Shown one piece after another: positions 41,134-54,453 of a DNA stretch of 64,000 nucleotides (position 1 is the stretch's first letter; every line of letters begins with the position of its first letter). Location: assembly GCA_963995525.1 (NCBI GenBank), contig OZ023213.1:19152072-19216071 (forward strand), written 5' to 3'. The notes under the pieces are model-generated. The model searched no databases and was not told the origin of the DNA. It saw only the letters and a program-made list of their open reading frames with translations. The position numbers and the translations under genes are program-made. Source of the DNA: Escarpia spicata (lineage: Eukaryota; Annelida; Polychaeta; Sabellida; Siboglinidae).

Positions 41134-42470
41134 TTGTTTTACTTTTGGAATGATAAATACTTAAGTTTCGCACATACCACTTCGTCTCTTCGGGAATGCA
41201 CTGACACAATCAAACTGCTAGCTGATGGCAAGGAAGTCGGCGACTCGCTGCGTGCAGCGTGGCCTAGCTACACTCCAGCGCTGGGAGAGTTCACTGAAGA
41301 AGATACAAATCAGGTGAAGAAACTGGCTGCTACCTACTGCTCCAATTTGTTTAACAACCTTGCTGATCGATTCCTGGAGAGAAACTTCACGGCAATTCAT
41401 CGCTATGTAACAGATTCGGTAGTCGGCTGACCAACGCCGAGCCAACTGTCTACGTATATTACCAGGATCCCAAGCAGCGCTCGATCGGCGTCGAATTCGA
41501 ACAGAGCAAGACAATAGCCGATGACGTCGGCATCCTGCTGGTTCGTGATCCAGTCTACCAGGTCAAATATGCCGACCTGGTGCAGCTCCCAGCCATCCCA
41601 CTCACCCTGCCCTTGTCAACCGCATAGCCCGAACGCGGCTTCTCAGCGCTATTGCGAAGAATGAATAAGTTGCATAGCCGTCTCATCTAGAATGCTCGGA
41701 GCACTGAACGTGTCGATCAATGGCCCCCCAGTGTCTACTGGAATTACAGGCGCTCACCATTGCGGAGAAATGGGCAGTTCAAAGGAAACGGTGTGAAGTC
41801 GCAAAGAGCTTTGAAACGACACGCCCAGCACCGGTTTTAGGGGCAAGCGAAGGTGAAGGCGTCTGAACCTAGAGACTACGAGGGGTTTTTACTTTACGAT
41901 TGTATGTAGCACTGGCTGTCGGCCCTGTAGCATCGCCTGCCGTCATGCCGTGAGATGTAATGTAACAATTTGAACATCAACGAAACAACAATGATGAGTA
42001 AATCAATCCGTGTCAACTTGGATTGAAATGTAACTGTCATTGTCTGCGGTAATGCGACTAATAAACTACAAAACACATGTTTACCCGTGAGGAATGGTAC
42101 ACTGTGAGTTAAACCTAAAAAAAACCTGCCTAAAGTGAATGTTGTTCATGAATGCGGGCAATTCGGTTTCGCGGTTGCTCACGTGTAATGTGTTCGAACG
42201 ATTCGTCTTCTGCGGGCACACTGCACTAATAAAGACTACTTTCTAGGGGACATGTTCACTAAGAAAACATATTCAAAACGATCCCTTGTTGAATTTAGGG
42301 AGCTTTTCAAAAATGTTACAGCTGGTCGCCGTATCACCGAGAACACTACTTCCGTGATTCACCGGCGAAAGTGTCGTGTTGATCTAGGGAACCTCCCGCA
42401 AGCCACCAGCAATACCTTGATGATGCGGAATCGCTGTACTACAACAACCTGCAATAATCTCAGGTGACCT
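41134..42470 (+). pseudogene. hAT-like transposase C-terminal relic, copy 1
   Basis: The frame 41134-41430 includes ALGEFTEEDTNQVKKLAATYC. A further frame from about 41430 includes TIADDVGILLVRDPVYQVKY and LPLSTA-stop-PERGFSALLRRMNKL, the conserved dimerisation region of hAT transposases (usually LPLSTADPERGFSA). The 3' part to 42470 has no clear protein but is repeated at 57596-58530 together with the coding end. Stops and frameshifts show it is inactive. The hAT assignment rests on these motifs only. Confidence 0.65.
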
Positions 42471-42636
42471 TGTGACACTGCCACCTGCCTGTGGCTATAT
42501 GCTACCTGAAAGGTGCCAATTGACATTACAATTGCCTTATTAGACGTTACACTTGGTGCTGAAGTTTAGTTTATTTCAAAAATGGGATATTCATGACATC
42601 TTGTAATTTTTGGAAGGTTCTATTATTGAAATTTGT
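42471..42636. other. Interval without recognised features
   Basis: It is a short AT-rich stretch between the hAT-like relic and the segmental duplication. Confidence 0.5.
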
Positions 42637-42656
42637 ATCTGTTTTATAAAACAGAT
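42637..42656. repeat. Perfect 20-bp palindrome ATCTGTTTTATAAAACAGAT
   Basis: It reads the same on both strands and is repeated at 46696-46715. Both copies sit at the left edge of the duplicated segment. Confidence 0.95.
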
Positions 42657-42925
42657 TGAAATCGTTGATCAGTGGTTTTTTCATGTAATTTTGTAATCAT
42701 TGCTGTGGTAGAATAGCACAATGATTTAACGTTAGTTTGTACTCTGTGTTGCTAGAAAGTATAATTGCAGTCTATTGGCATGTTGACGTAGACCTACACG
42801 ATGATGCATTGATAGGTACAACACGGAGGATCCATGTCTTTGATATACATGAATAAATACTAATACAGTTAGAATAAACATTTGAAAATGTGTGTTTGTC
42901 TGTGTTGTATTTATGTATTGCAATT

Positions 42926-43360
42926 ATGCACTAAAATCGTTAGAAAAATAATTACTTTCATAGATTCGTCTTTCAGTGCGTCGTTGCTAAACACAACGGC
43001 GTTCTGTGCAACATTTAGTCGGTGGGGTACTCACTATATTCCATAGGTGGCGCCACCTTTTGTAGTAGTAATCTTAGCTAATATCAGATGGCAGTAGGGG
43101 CTGCGACATGTCGCTACAAAATCACCCTTGCTGTGTCCGTGCATACCGTTGCGACACGACCTTACAACTTGTCGCCGATCACGCACATTCCCGACAGGTG
43201 TCCGTGTGCTATGTCGGCAATGTTGTTTGGTCTTTAAAAGAGGAGGAAAAGTCTTCAGCGTCACATCTTTGCCTGAGTTTGACATAAAGTATTGTTAACA
43301 TCATTACTTTATGTGTGTACCTTATCAACGTATTAACGTATTAGCAATGCTATAATACAC
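42926..43360. other. Segment present only in duplication copy A
   Basis: It has no counterpart in copy B, where flanking sequences are joined at about 46976. It has the GGTGGCGCCACC palindrome near 43045 and short inverted GTCGC/GCGAC motifs, but no convincing coding region. The 83-codon minus-strand frame at 43034-43285 has no recognisable features. Confidence 0.55.
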
Positions 43361-44167
43361 TATTTCAATTTGGTAATGTAAACTGTAGCTTACACCAAAA
43401 CGTTTGTTGATGTGAATACCACTGGAGCACACTATATAGTCCTGCCGCCAAACAGTGATTTTGGGTTGAAACTTAATGCAAGATGGCTGCCAAAATTAAT
43501 ACCGTTATAACAAAATAATTATAATTTATAATAAATTCAATGCAATGCAAAGTACATAAATCCTGTTTGTGTGAATAAATATTGATATGTTAAGACCCGA
43601 ATGACTACAGGTAGGCCCACTTAAGGAAAAGTGACGTTGAGTTAGTGTTTTGTTATACGCTAGCAAAAAATGGAAAAAAACATATTGCCAATAGACATAA
43701 TACATTTATTTGAAGCAGATTTATATTCAGTGTCATGATCTAATTATTTTGCCTTTGAAAGCAGTGGTGAATCTACTATTGTTCCTCCACCAGTTTCAAC
43801 ACTTAATATATAATATTTAAAAGAGATACATGTTTCGCGAGACACTGTATGATCTACACGTTTGACTCGCTGTGTCGGTAAATATGAGCGATATCAAGTA
43901 ATGTACTTTTTTCGCACTCCGGTGGTGTGTTCAATATACATTGACTATCTTAACATGTATTATTATATTGTGGGAAAAGTGTTGTTGATATGGTGCTTCC
44001 ACAAAGTCGAATAAGAAAGTGTGTTTACAGAACATATTGGGCGGGAAGGTTTGACCGAAAACCTGCAATATTCTTCCATTCGTTCCGTAATTTTTGACAC
44101 AACATTGTGTGCGTTTGTGGCTTATATTTTAGCGATTGTAATATATATTATTTACTTAATGTGCCCT
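43361..44167. other. Noncoding part of duplication copy A
   Basis: It is AT-rich and conserved in copy B (about 46977-47783). No coding or RNA feature is seen. Confidence 0.5.
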
Positions 44168-44587
44168 CTATATTAGTATTAAGTATGTTATAAAAAATGG
44201 TGTCTCTATTATTGAGGCAATTTTACCCAAATAATTGCAGAACTTGTCAGGTGATTGGTAAGGTGGATATATATTTAGAAGAAACAATTTACCATCCTTA
44301 ATATCAATGTAAATTTCCAGTAACCTGACATCTTGAACGTGAAATGTTTTGCATGGACGATACATAGTTTTCCTCCAGAGCACACCTACACCAACTTGAA
44401 GGTGGAGCTGATCATTCATAGCGCTAACATCATAAGCTTCAAATTCTTTATAAATTGTCCCCAGTAAAGTAATATATTCACTGGAGAGGGAAAGCTCTTG
44501 TAAAAAATTATATCATGTTGTTCGCAAAGAAGTATATCATATACATATATTTTAAAACCACGACTATTGAAAATTACAATATTCAAA
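44168..44587 (-). pseudogene. Antisense endonuclease fragment of a non-LTR element, copy A
   Basis: On the minus strand the frame at 44168-44419 reads MNDQLHLQVGVGVLWRKTM and later VRLLEIYIDIKDGKLFLLNI followed by YPPYQSPD. This is the middle of an AP-type endonuclease (G-GVLWRK and LLNIYPPYQ blocks). Upstream, the expected FLQE metal-binding block is present but the frame is broken by stops. The paired copy at 47784-48212 is longer and open. No RT part is seen next to it. Confidence 0.65.
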
Positions 44588-45240
44588 GTGTTATTTATCG
44601 TTTTGTTGAATGTTAATTAAAACAAAGCAATCAGGATGTACATATTGGATCTTCATACAACCACTTACTCGAAGTACCTACGAACCAGTACACCGGAGAG
44701 CCACAACTTGGGTCTAGTAGCAAGTGTTGGTGACGTGACGAGAGTCCGACACAGAATGGTCAATTAGCAATGATCAACGGTCGGTCAAAAATGCTGGTCG
44801 TCTTAGAACGCTCTTATTCAACTTTCGACTGGTAAAAAGTATATTGACAGATAGCTGCAGTGTATCTCACTTCGCTCAATCTACAACTCACTTGTGTGAC
44901 GTAGCATGCCTATCGCGTGTAACTAGGAAAGGGCATATCCAGTATGCATGGCAAGGTACATCTAGCACGTCTCATCTAATATATAAATCTCAGATCCAGT
45001 GTTACTCTGTCCCTCAGTCCGTCTGTCTGCTGTTACCTATGCTTGGCCGTATTTCTTTGCTGATCCGAACGATACTTTACACCCTTAGACACTATTTTAC
45101 CCTTCATTGAATTACCCTATCGAAGATTTATTTCGCAACGTTATATGTATTTACGCGACATAATGATAATTCCATAACCAGGATATTCACTGTTCTAAGG
45201 TACATATCAATGTACGTAATATAAGTGCTCGCACATTCGG

Positions 45241-45852
<612 letters not shown>

Positions 45853-46312
45853 GTGTGAGGGTGTTCGAATGTGTTTCAGTAATGCCAAATTCGGATCCAA
45901 TTATATATTTGTGTTGTATGATTCAACAAATGCGCACGGATAGTCATCGGATGTTACTTAAACATGTTCTTCCTAGTTGGACTTTGTCCACGTGCATATG
46001 CACAATATATACGCTATGGTTGGACTTGCTAAGTGTTCACATAGGATTAGTGACCCTTGACATGTGGTAATTAATGCGGTAAAAGCAAAATAAAAACAAA
46101 CTGTTTAAAGCAATAACTAAAGAAACCACTGTATTATATCTAGAATTCAGCACGATTGGCATTGTTCATAATATCATTTCAACAACAAAAAATTGCTACG
46201 AAGTTACATCCGGGTGTGTTATGTACTTCCTTTCGTGTCAGATAAAAGACGTGACACCTTGTCACCAATTCTTGCGCAATCAGTCACATTCTCCGTGAAC
46301 CGTCTTTTGCAG

Positions 46313-46564
46313 CTTTCAACTGGCAGATCACGAGATCTTCTGCTTTTGGTGCTGGCGATCGTCTGTTTCCAGATTCCGGAGACGAACGCCACGTTTCTGG
46401 TCGAATACTACAATTGTATCAGGGAATGTCAGAAGGATATGATATCGTGCATACAACAGTGCGATGAGAATAATACGTGTGAAGCATCTCGAGCGTTCTG
46501 TACTAATCTATGCTGGCGGATAAGTTCCACCTGCGAAATAAACTGTTTTGAAAAGTGGAACTAA
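46313..46564 (+). CDS. Exon for a small cysteine-rich, probably secreted peptide, copy A
   Basis: The frame is open from 46193 to TAA 46562-46564 but has no usable ATG, and a splice-acceptor-like pyrimidine stretch ending in TTTTGCAG lies at 46305-46312, so I take 46313 as exon start. It encodes 83 residues. Near the start DLLLLVLAIVCFQIPETNA looks like a signal peptide. The mature part has nine Cys in the spacing C-x3-C-x6-C-x3-C-x5-C-x6-C-x3-C-x6-C-x3-C. Four C-x3-C pairs at regular distance suggest a disulfide-held helical bundle. I do not recognise the family and make no functional claim. The first exon was not found. The duplicate at 51092-51343 differs by one amino acid. Confidence 0.55.
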   Translation, partial: LSTGRSRDLLLLVLAIVCFQIPETNATFLVEYYNCIRECQKDMISCIQQCDENNTCEASRAFCTNLCWRISSTCEINCFEKWN

Positions 46565-47783
46565 CAATAGCTGAAGCTATGTGCTGGACAAGTGTCTCAT
46601 CTTCTAGTTTAACAAACACTTCAAATGTCGGGACAGTCAAGTGTTTGTGATAAATTATGCTTCCTGGTGAAGATGGATTCTTGGTTGCTTGGTTTATCTG
46701 TTTTATAAAACAGATTGAAATCGTTGATCAGTGTTTTTTTCCTGTAATTTTGTAATCATTGCTGTGGTAGAATAGCACAATGATTTAACGTTAGTTTGTA
46801 CTCTGTGTTGCTAGAAAGTGTAATTGCAGTCTATTGGCATGTTGACGTAAACCTACACGATGATGCATTGATAGGTACAACACGGAAGATCTATGTCTTT
46901 GATATACATGAATAAATACTAGTACAGTTAGAATAAACATTTGAAAATGTGTGTTTGTCTGTGTTGTATTTATGTACTATTTCAATTTGGTAATGTAAAC
47001 TGTAGCTTACAACAAAACGTTTGTTGATGTGAATACCACTGGAGCACACTATATAGTCCTGCCGCCAAACAGTGATTTTGGGTTGAAACTTAATGCAAGA
47101 TGGCTGCTAAAATTAATACCGTTATAACAAAATAATTATAATTTATAATAAATTCAATGCAAAGCAAAGTAAATAAATCCTGTTTGTGTGAATAAATAAT
47201 GATATGTTAAGACCCGAATGACTGCAGGTAGGGCCACTTAAAGAAAAGTGACGTAGAGTTAGTGTTTTGTTATACGCTGGCAAAAAAAGGAAAAAAACAT
47301 ATTGCCAATAGACATAATACATTTATTTGAAGCAGATTTATATTCAGTGTCAGGATCTAATTTTGCCTTTTGAAAGCAGTGGTGAATCTACTATTGTTCC
47401 TCCACCAGTTTCGACACTTAATATCTAATATTTAAAAGAGATACATGTTTCGCGAGACACTGTATGATCTACACGTTTGACTAGCTGTGTCGGTAAATAT
47501 GAGCGATATCAAGTAATGTACTTTTTTCGCACTCTGGTGGTGTGTTCAATATCCATTGGCTATCTTATCATGTATTATTATATTGTTTAAAAAGTGTTGT
47601 TGATATGGTGCTTCCACAAACTCGAATAAGAAAGTGTGCTTACAGAACATTATTAGGCGGGAAGGTTTGACCGAAAACCTGCAATGTTCTTCCATTCGTT
47701 CCGTAATTTTTGACACAACATTGTGTGCTTTTGTGGCTTATATTTTAGCGATTGTAATATATATTATTGACTTAATGTGCCCT

Positions 47784-48212
47784 CTATATTAGTATTAAGT
47801 ATGTTATAAAAAATGGTGTCTCTATTATTGAGGCAATTTTACCCAAATAATTGCAGAACTCCTCGTAGTTGTCAGGTGATTGGTAAGGTGGATATATATT
47901 TAGAAGAAACAATTTACCATCCTTAATATCAATGTCAATTTCCAGTAACCTGACATCTTGAACGTGAAATGTTTTGCATGGACGATACATAGTTTTCCTC
48001 CACAGCACACCTACACCAACTTGAAGGTGGAGCTGATCATTCATAGCGCTAACATCATAAGCTTCAAATTCTTTATAAATTTTCCCCAGTAAAATAATAT
48101 ATTCACTGGAGAGGGAAAGCTCTTGTAAAAAAATTGTGTCATGTTGTTCGCAAAGAAGTATATCATATAAATATATTTTAAAACAACGACTATTGAAAAT
48201 TACAATATTCAA
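47784..48212 (-). pseudogene. Antisense endonuclease fragment of a non-LTR element, copy B
   Basis: It is a 142-codon open frame on the minus strand: NIVIFNSRCFKIYLYDILLC (first EN block, with Cys where Gly is usual), HDTIFLQELSLSSEYIILL (metal-binding Glu), LQVGVGVLWRKTMYRP and KLFLLNIYPPYQSPDNYEEF. The N-terminal half of an AP-type endonuclease is therefore present. The rest (GDFN, SDH) and any RT are absent. It extends further and has fewer breaks than copy A at 44168. Confidence 0.7.
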
Positions 48213-48865
48213 CGTGTTATTGATCGTTTTGTTGAATGTTAATTAAAACAAAGCAATCAGGATGTACATATTGGATCTTCATACAACCACTTATTCGAAG
48301 TACCTACGAACCAGTACACCGGAGAGCCACAACTTGGGACTAGTAGCAAGTGTTGGTGACGTGATGAGAGTCCGACACAGAATGATCAATTAGCAATGAT
48401 CAACGGTCGGTCAACAATGCTGGTCGTCTTTGAACGCTCTTATTCAACTTTCGACTCGTAAAAAGGATATTGACAGATAGCTGCAGTGTATCTCACTTCG
48501 CTCAATCTACAACTCATTTGTGTGACGTAGCATGCCTATCGCGTGTAACTAGGAAAGGGCATATCCAGTATGCATGGCAAGGTACGTCTAGCACATCTCA
48601 TCTAATATATAAATATGAGATCCAGTGTTACTCTGTCCCTCAGTCCGTCTGTCTGCTGTTACCTATGCTTGGCCGTATTTCTTTGCTGATCCGAACGATA
48701 CTTTACACCCTTAGACACTATTTTACCCTTCATTGAATTACCCTATCGAAGATTTATTTCGCAACGTTATATGTATTTACGCGACATAATGATAATTCCA
48801 TAACCAGGATATTCACTGTTCTAAGGTACATATCAATGTACGTAATATAAGTGCTCGCACATTCG

Positions 48866-48888
48866 GTGTGTATGTGTGTGTGTGTGTT
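48866..48888. repeat. Short TG tract left of the inserted RT fragment
   Basis: It follows GCACATTCGGTGTGTATG, which in copy A opens the long TG tract. Here the tract is interrupted after about 22 bases by the CR1-like fragment. Confidence 0.9.
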
Positions 48889-49676
48889 TGAAAGAATGTG
48901 TAGCTGAGATCAGGACGTGGATGATGACAAACTTTTTAAAGTTGAATGACTCAAAGACAGAAGTCATCGTGTTCGGCTCTGCGCAACAACTAAGAAAAAT
49001 TGAGCTGCGCACACTATGCATTGGAGACTGTTTGGTCACTGTAACTCAGAATGTACGGAATATTGGTGTACAGTTCGATGCCGAGATGAAGATGGAGACG
49101 CACGTGACCGCTGTCTGTAAATCTGCAATTTTCCATCTCCGAAATATTGCAAGAATAAGACGTTATCTAACACCTGCAGCGACAGAACAAGTCATACATG
49201 CGTTTGTTACCAGCAGACTTGACGTTGGCAATGCATTACTCCACCGACTGCCTGTGAAACAACTAGAACGGTTGCAGAGAGTAAAGAACTGGGCGGCTCG
49301 CCTTGTCGACGGCGCCAGGAAGTTCTGTCATGTCACACCTCTATTGATCAAGCTGCACTGGCTGCCGATACCAGTTAGAGTAGAGTATAAGATACTTCTA
49401 CTCACGCACCGAGCACTGACTGGCTGTGCACCACAGTATATCACCAAATGTTTGAACAGACGTCAGCCAACTCGATTGTTGCGCTCCAGTGAACACAATC
49501 ATTTATGTGTACCACGTGCAACGCGTCGCTGGGGTGATAGATGCTTTTGCGTGGCAGCCCCAACACTGTGGAACTTGCTGCCGCAAAAGTTGACTGCAAC
49601 AACAATGACAAACACTGATTTTAAATCAAACCTTAAGACTTACCTGTTTTCCCGAACATTCTGTACTGCGCCGTGA
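48876..49676 (+). pseudogene. 5'-truncated CR1/L2-like reverse transcriptase inserted in the TG microsatellite
   Basis: The frame is open for 266 codons to TGA 49674-49676, with no disruption. It begins after motif C: LKECVAEIRTWMMTNFLKLN and DSKTEVIVFGS, then VRNIGVQFDAEM, FVTSRLDVGNALLHRLP, KLHWLPIPVRVEYKILLLTH and a C-terminal SNLKTYLFSRTF. A very short 3' UTR with GGAACGGCGCAATATAAATG runs to about 49722 and meets TG repeats. It is a related but distinct family from the array B element (similar blocks, different residues). The open frame and absence in copy A suggest a fairly recent insertion. It cannot be autonomous. Confidence 0.85.
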
Positions 49677-49721
49677 GCAACGATTGTTGGAACGGCGCAA
49701 TATAAATGTCACGATTGTGTG

Positions 49722-50619
<898 letters not shown>

Positions 50620-51091
50620 GTGTGAGGGTGTTCGAATTTGTTTCAGTAATGCCAAATTCGGATCCAATTATATATTTGTGTTGTATGGTTCAACAAATGC
50701 GCACGGATAGTCATCGGATGTTACTTAAACATGTTCTTCCTAGTTGGACTTTGTCCACGTGCATATGCACAATATATACGCTATGGTTGGACTTGCTAAG
50801 TGTTCACATAGGATTAGTGACCCTTGACATGTGGTAATTAATGCGGTAAAGCAAAATAAAAACAAAATTAAAAAACAAACTGTTTAAAGCAATAACTAAA
50901 GAAACCACTGTATTATATCTAGAATTCAGCACGATTGGCATTGTTCATAATATCATTTCAACAACAAAAAATGGCTACGAAGTTACATCCGGGTGTGTTA
51001 TGTACTTCCTTTCGTGTCAGATAAAAGACGTGACACCTTGTCACCAATTCTTGCGCAATCAGTCACATTCTCCGTGAACCGTCTTTTGCAG

Positions 51092-51343
51092 CTTTCAACT
51101 GGCAGATCACGAGATCTTCTGCTTTTGGTGCTGGCGATCGTCTGTTTCCAGATTCCGGAGACGAACGCCACGTTTCTGGTCGAATACTACAATTGTATCA
51201 GGGAATGTCAGAAGGATATGATATCGTGCATACAACAGTGCGATGAGAATAATACGTGTGAAGCATCTCGAGCGTTCTGTACTAATCTATGCTGGCGGAT
51301 AAGTTCCACCTGCGAAATAAAATGTTTTGAAAAGTGGAACTAA
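51092..51343 (+). CDS. Exon for a small cysteine-rich, probably secreted peptide, copy B
   Basis: It duplicates 46313-46564, with the same acceptor-like TTTTGCAG at 51084-51091, the same signal-peptide-like start and the same nine-Cys spacing. The only amino-acid difference is Asn to Lys four residues before the end region (CEIN in copy A, CEIK in copy B). Stop is at 51341-51343. The conservation of reading frame in both copies is compatible with function, but the copies may simply be young. Confidence 0.55.
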   Translation, partial: LSTGRSRDLLLLVLAIVCFQIPETNATFLVEYYNCIRECQKDMISCIQQCDENNTCEASRAFCTNLCWRISSTCEIKCFEKWN

Positions 51344-51464
51344 CAATAGCTGAAGCTATGTGCTGGACAAGTGTCTCATCTTCTAGTTTAACAAACACTT
51401 CAAACGTCGGGACAGTCAAGTGTTTGTGATAAATTATGCTTCCTGATGAAGATGGATTCTTGGT

Positions 51465-51876
51465 CGCGATGCACGACACCGTATTACATCGAGTAAGCTG
51501 CTTATCATAATCACCATATTGGAGGCTTAGAAAAATAGCGCTTACCCTGACCTTACAGAGGATTATGATATGTATGTCAAATAAACATGTATATTTAGCA
51601 TACATCACTGCTGTGTTTAAATACACCATATTATATACGCACATTTTCCGTAACTCATTAACTTGATTATTTAGGCTAAACAATTATAAAATATTTACAT
51701 CATTTTTATGCTCTGTAAATAACTACATTTTTGTAAAATTAGAATATGGTTACCATACATTTGATTGAAAACAAATTGGAGTTCCGAAAAGTAATTGGTT
51801 ATGAATTATATATAAACAACCACACTGTTATGTTTTGGCAGACATTGACACCCATTACAGAATTTCACACGAAAAT
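51465..51876. other. Interval without recognised features
   Basis: It is AT-rich sequence right of the segmental duplication. The 133-codon minus-strand frame at 51282-51683 overlaps the cysteine-rich exon and has no recognisable motif. Confidence 0.5.
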
Positions 51877-51981
51877 CTCGCTCGCTCTCTCCCGCTCTCT
51901 CCGGCTTTCTCTCTCTCTCCCTCTTGCTTTCTCTTTCTGTATCTTTCGCTCTCTCTCTCCCACTCTCTCTGCCCCTACTAA

Positions 51982-52010
<29 letters not shown>
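51877..52010. repeat. CT-rich and CA/TA simple repeats
   Basis: It is an imperfect CT-rich tract (about 51877-51974) followed by short CA and TA runs (51981-52010). Confidence 0.9.
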
Positions 52011-52013
<3 letters not shown>

Positions 52014-52086
52014 CAGGGTTTATCATAATACTTATAAAACCGAATTCGTCGGTGCAATGACGTGACGGGGGATAGAGGATATAATA

Positions 52087-52213
52087 ATGTCATATATATA
52101 TATATATATAGATATATATATGTATATATATATATATTCTCTATGTCTCGTCACGCAGAGAGAGAGAGAGAGAGAGAGCAAGAGCGATAGAGAGAGAGGG
52201 GGAGAGAGAGAGC
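52087..52213. repeat. TA and GA simple repeats left of the gap
   Basis: A TA run to about 52137, the motif TTCTCTATGTCTCGTCACG, then GA repeats up to the gap. The TTCTCTAT-TCTCGTCA motif recurs in the hairpin right of the gap. Confidence 0.9.
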
Positions 52214-52413
52214 NNNNNNNNNNNNNNNNNNNNNNNNNNNNNNNNNNNNNNNNNNNNNNNNNNNNNNNNNNNNNNNNNNNNNNNNNNNNNNNNNNNNNNN
52301 NNNNNNNNNNNNNNNNNNNNNNNNNNNNNNNNNNNNNNNNNNNNNNNNNNNNNNNNNNNNNNNNNNNNNNNNNNNNNNNNNNNNNNNNNNNNNNNNNNNN
52401 NNNNNNNNNNNNN
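52214..52413. other. Assembly gap of 200 N
   Basis: Exactly 200 N bases lie between GA repeats and a palindromic sequence. This is a placeholder of unknown true length. Confidence 0.99.
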
Positions 52414-52417
52414 GTCA

Positions 52418-52487
52418 TGACGAGAGATAGAGAATATATACATATATATGTACACACATATATATATATATTCTCTATCTCTCGTCA
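52418..52487. repeat. Long perfect inverted repeat (hairpin) at the gap edge
   Basis: The left arm begins TGACGAGAGATAGAGAATAT and the right arm ends ATATTCTCTATCTCTCGTCA, its exact reverse complement, with a TA-rich centre. A third partial copy of the arm lies left of the gap near 52131-52154. This is a possible cause of the assembly gap. Confidence 0.9.
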
Positions 52488-52671
52488 GAGAATATATGTC
52501 TATACACGTCACTATCAGTATATTGATTAAACCGAATGCCTCGCTATATATATATATCAGATTTTAATATAATATATATATATATATACAGATATACACA
52601 TGTCCACCGTTATGGTTGCCTTCAGCCGTGGGGAAAGATCATAATTCATATTTCCATAATATTGAAAAATA

Positions 52672-52846
52672 AAGTAAATGAAATACGCGATATTTAAGTT
52701 ATATTTAATTAAATAAGATTACCTTAAATTCAGTGTTGACAGCAAGCGGGGGTTTTATTACAACTATTGGTTTGTGTAAATACAGGTGCATTTTAATATT
52801 GTTTATCAGAGGCAATTCATCATAGCTGTGATACAATACATACAAT
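52672..52846 (+). repeat. Dispersed repeat R3, copy b (interrupted by the B element)
   Basis: It matches 36791-36965. The similarity ends at GTGATACAAT, after which the ATAATAATAAT tail of the minus-strand B element begins. Confidence 0.82.
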
Positions 52847-52978
52847 AATAATAATAATACGGCATTTCTTTAGCGCTAATTCCTGCATAGCGGATCGATG
52901 TGCTGTACAAGCGATAAAATAAATGTATATTAATGTATTAAAAACTAAACACTGATTTTAAGACATATAATATTATTA

Positions 52979-54214
52979 TTAATATAACATTAATGTTATC
53001 ACAAATAATACTAAAATTAAAAAAGTCAAGAGTGCGTTGCAATATTCCAAGCGAGAGGTGACGAGTGCGTTGACCGCACTTTTCGCGGCTTCAGCTGTAA
53101 GATAGTGCCGTATTGATGACAGTCTGTACAGATGGTAGTTACATGCAGCACACACAGCAGTCACGTGATGTGTCATCGTTAGATGTTGGTCCATGAGAAT
53201 TCCCAAATTCCGTATGCAGTCTACTGATGACATTATGAAATCTCCAATGGTCACAGAGCAACCTCCATACGTCTTGAGAAGATGTTTTGATGTAAAGATG
53301 GTCATCTTATTTTTTTCATCATTTAGTTTTAGCATGCGCAGCGCCATCCATCGCCTGACCTCCCCAATGCAGTATGTGAGTCGATTAATTGTTTCCGCTT
53401 GGTCGCATGGTATAGCTGGATTGTATGACGCATATAGTTGAATGTCATCAGCATATTTATGGTACTTTGTTTCATATATTTTGAATATGCGCTGCATTGG
53501 TGTGGTGTATAGAGTGAAGATAACTGGCCCAAGGACCGAGCCCTGGGGCACACCACTCTGTAGTGGAGTATACTCGGATGTTATTGAGTCAATCTGGACA
53601 CGATAGCTGCAGTCTCCCAAGTACGTCCGGAACCATGATAATGCCGTTTCGCGCACATCGTACTCGTCACGCAGTAGTGGCAGCAACTGTTTATGATCAA
53701 TCGTGTCAAATGCGGCTGATACATGACAAACAACATTGCACGATTTTTGTCAAGCGCACCAGCAATATCATGCTGGACACGCAATAGGGCAGTCTCTGTA
53801 CTGTGAAGCCTCTGCTATGTTGATTGGTATTCTTCAGGCAGCCCGTTCACAGTGAGATGATCAATCAGACGACGAACTGCAACTTTCTCTAGGACTTTGC
53901 CGATGAATGCTATGTTGGAGACCGGGTTTGTAGTTCTTCAGCAGGTTTCTGTCGAGAGTGTCGGTTTTTAGAAGTGATTTTACAATTGTTGTTCTCTAAG
54001 TGATCGGAAATAGTCCTTGCTTAAAGCTGTTGTTCACTATTGCCACGATATAGGGAATGTGGATACGTAGTGTTTTCTTCAGAAGATCATTGGGGCAGGA
54101 ATCCAGACTGCATGTCTTTGAGGGGCATAGTCTGATGATGTTCTTTATTTCATATTCACTGGTAGGTAGCAGTCGATTGAGTTCATTTGACACACGTTGG
54201 CTATTCTTCGTCAT
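52979..54214 (-). pseudogene. B-type reverse transcriptase, C-terminally deleted
   Basis: Minus-strand frames read LLPTSEYEIKNIIRLCPSKT and DSCPNDLLKKTLRIHIPYIV (54214-53996), then a broken region with VQHDIAGALDKNRAMLFV (motif A frame shifted). The frame 53686-52979 has LPLLRDEYDVRETALSWFRT, LQSGVPQGSVLGPVIF (motif B), KYADDIQLYASYNPA (motif C) and CIRNLGILMDQHLTM. The frame runs from SRLEYCNAL into 3' UTR sequence, so the LHWLP and GLAPSYL regions are missing. Residues are clearly orthologous to the second RT of the array. Confidence 0.88.
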
Positions 54215-54453
54215 TGATCAAGCTTTTCGTGGATATGCATTCTTATCTATTGTGGTTTCTCAGCAAAGTAGGTAGCGAAGTCATTGCACTGTGTTTAAGT
54301 GTTTAAGTGTTAGCAGATTGTGGAAGATATACCCGGTGGCTTCAGCAGGGTATTAACTACACGAAAACATGTTCGCTGGTCAAGTGATGACAATACTGAC
54401 TCATAGTGAACACGCTTAGCTCGCTTGATCATATTGTTGACCGCTGTTCGGTG

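Noticed and set aside
44844..45110. 88-codon frame conserved between duplication copies (also 48470-48736)
   Set aside because: No signal peptide or domain; conservation is explained by the recent segmental duplication.
52032..52530. Open frames across the N gap
   Set aside because: They consist mainly of unknown residues from the 200 N and simple repeats.
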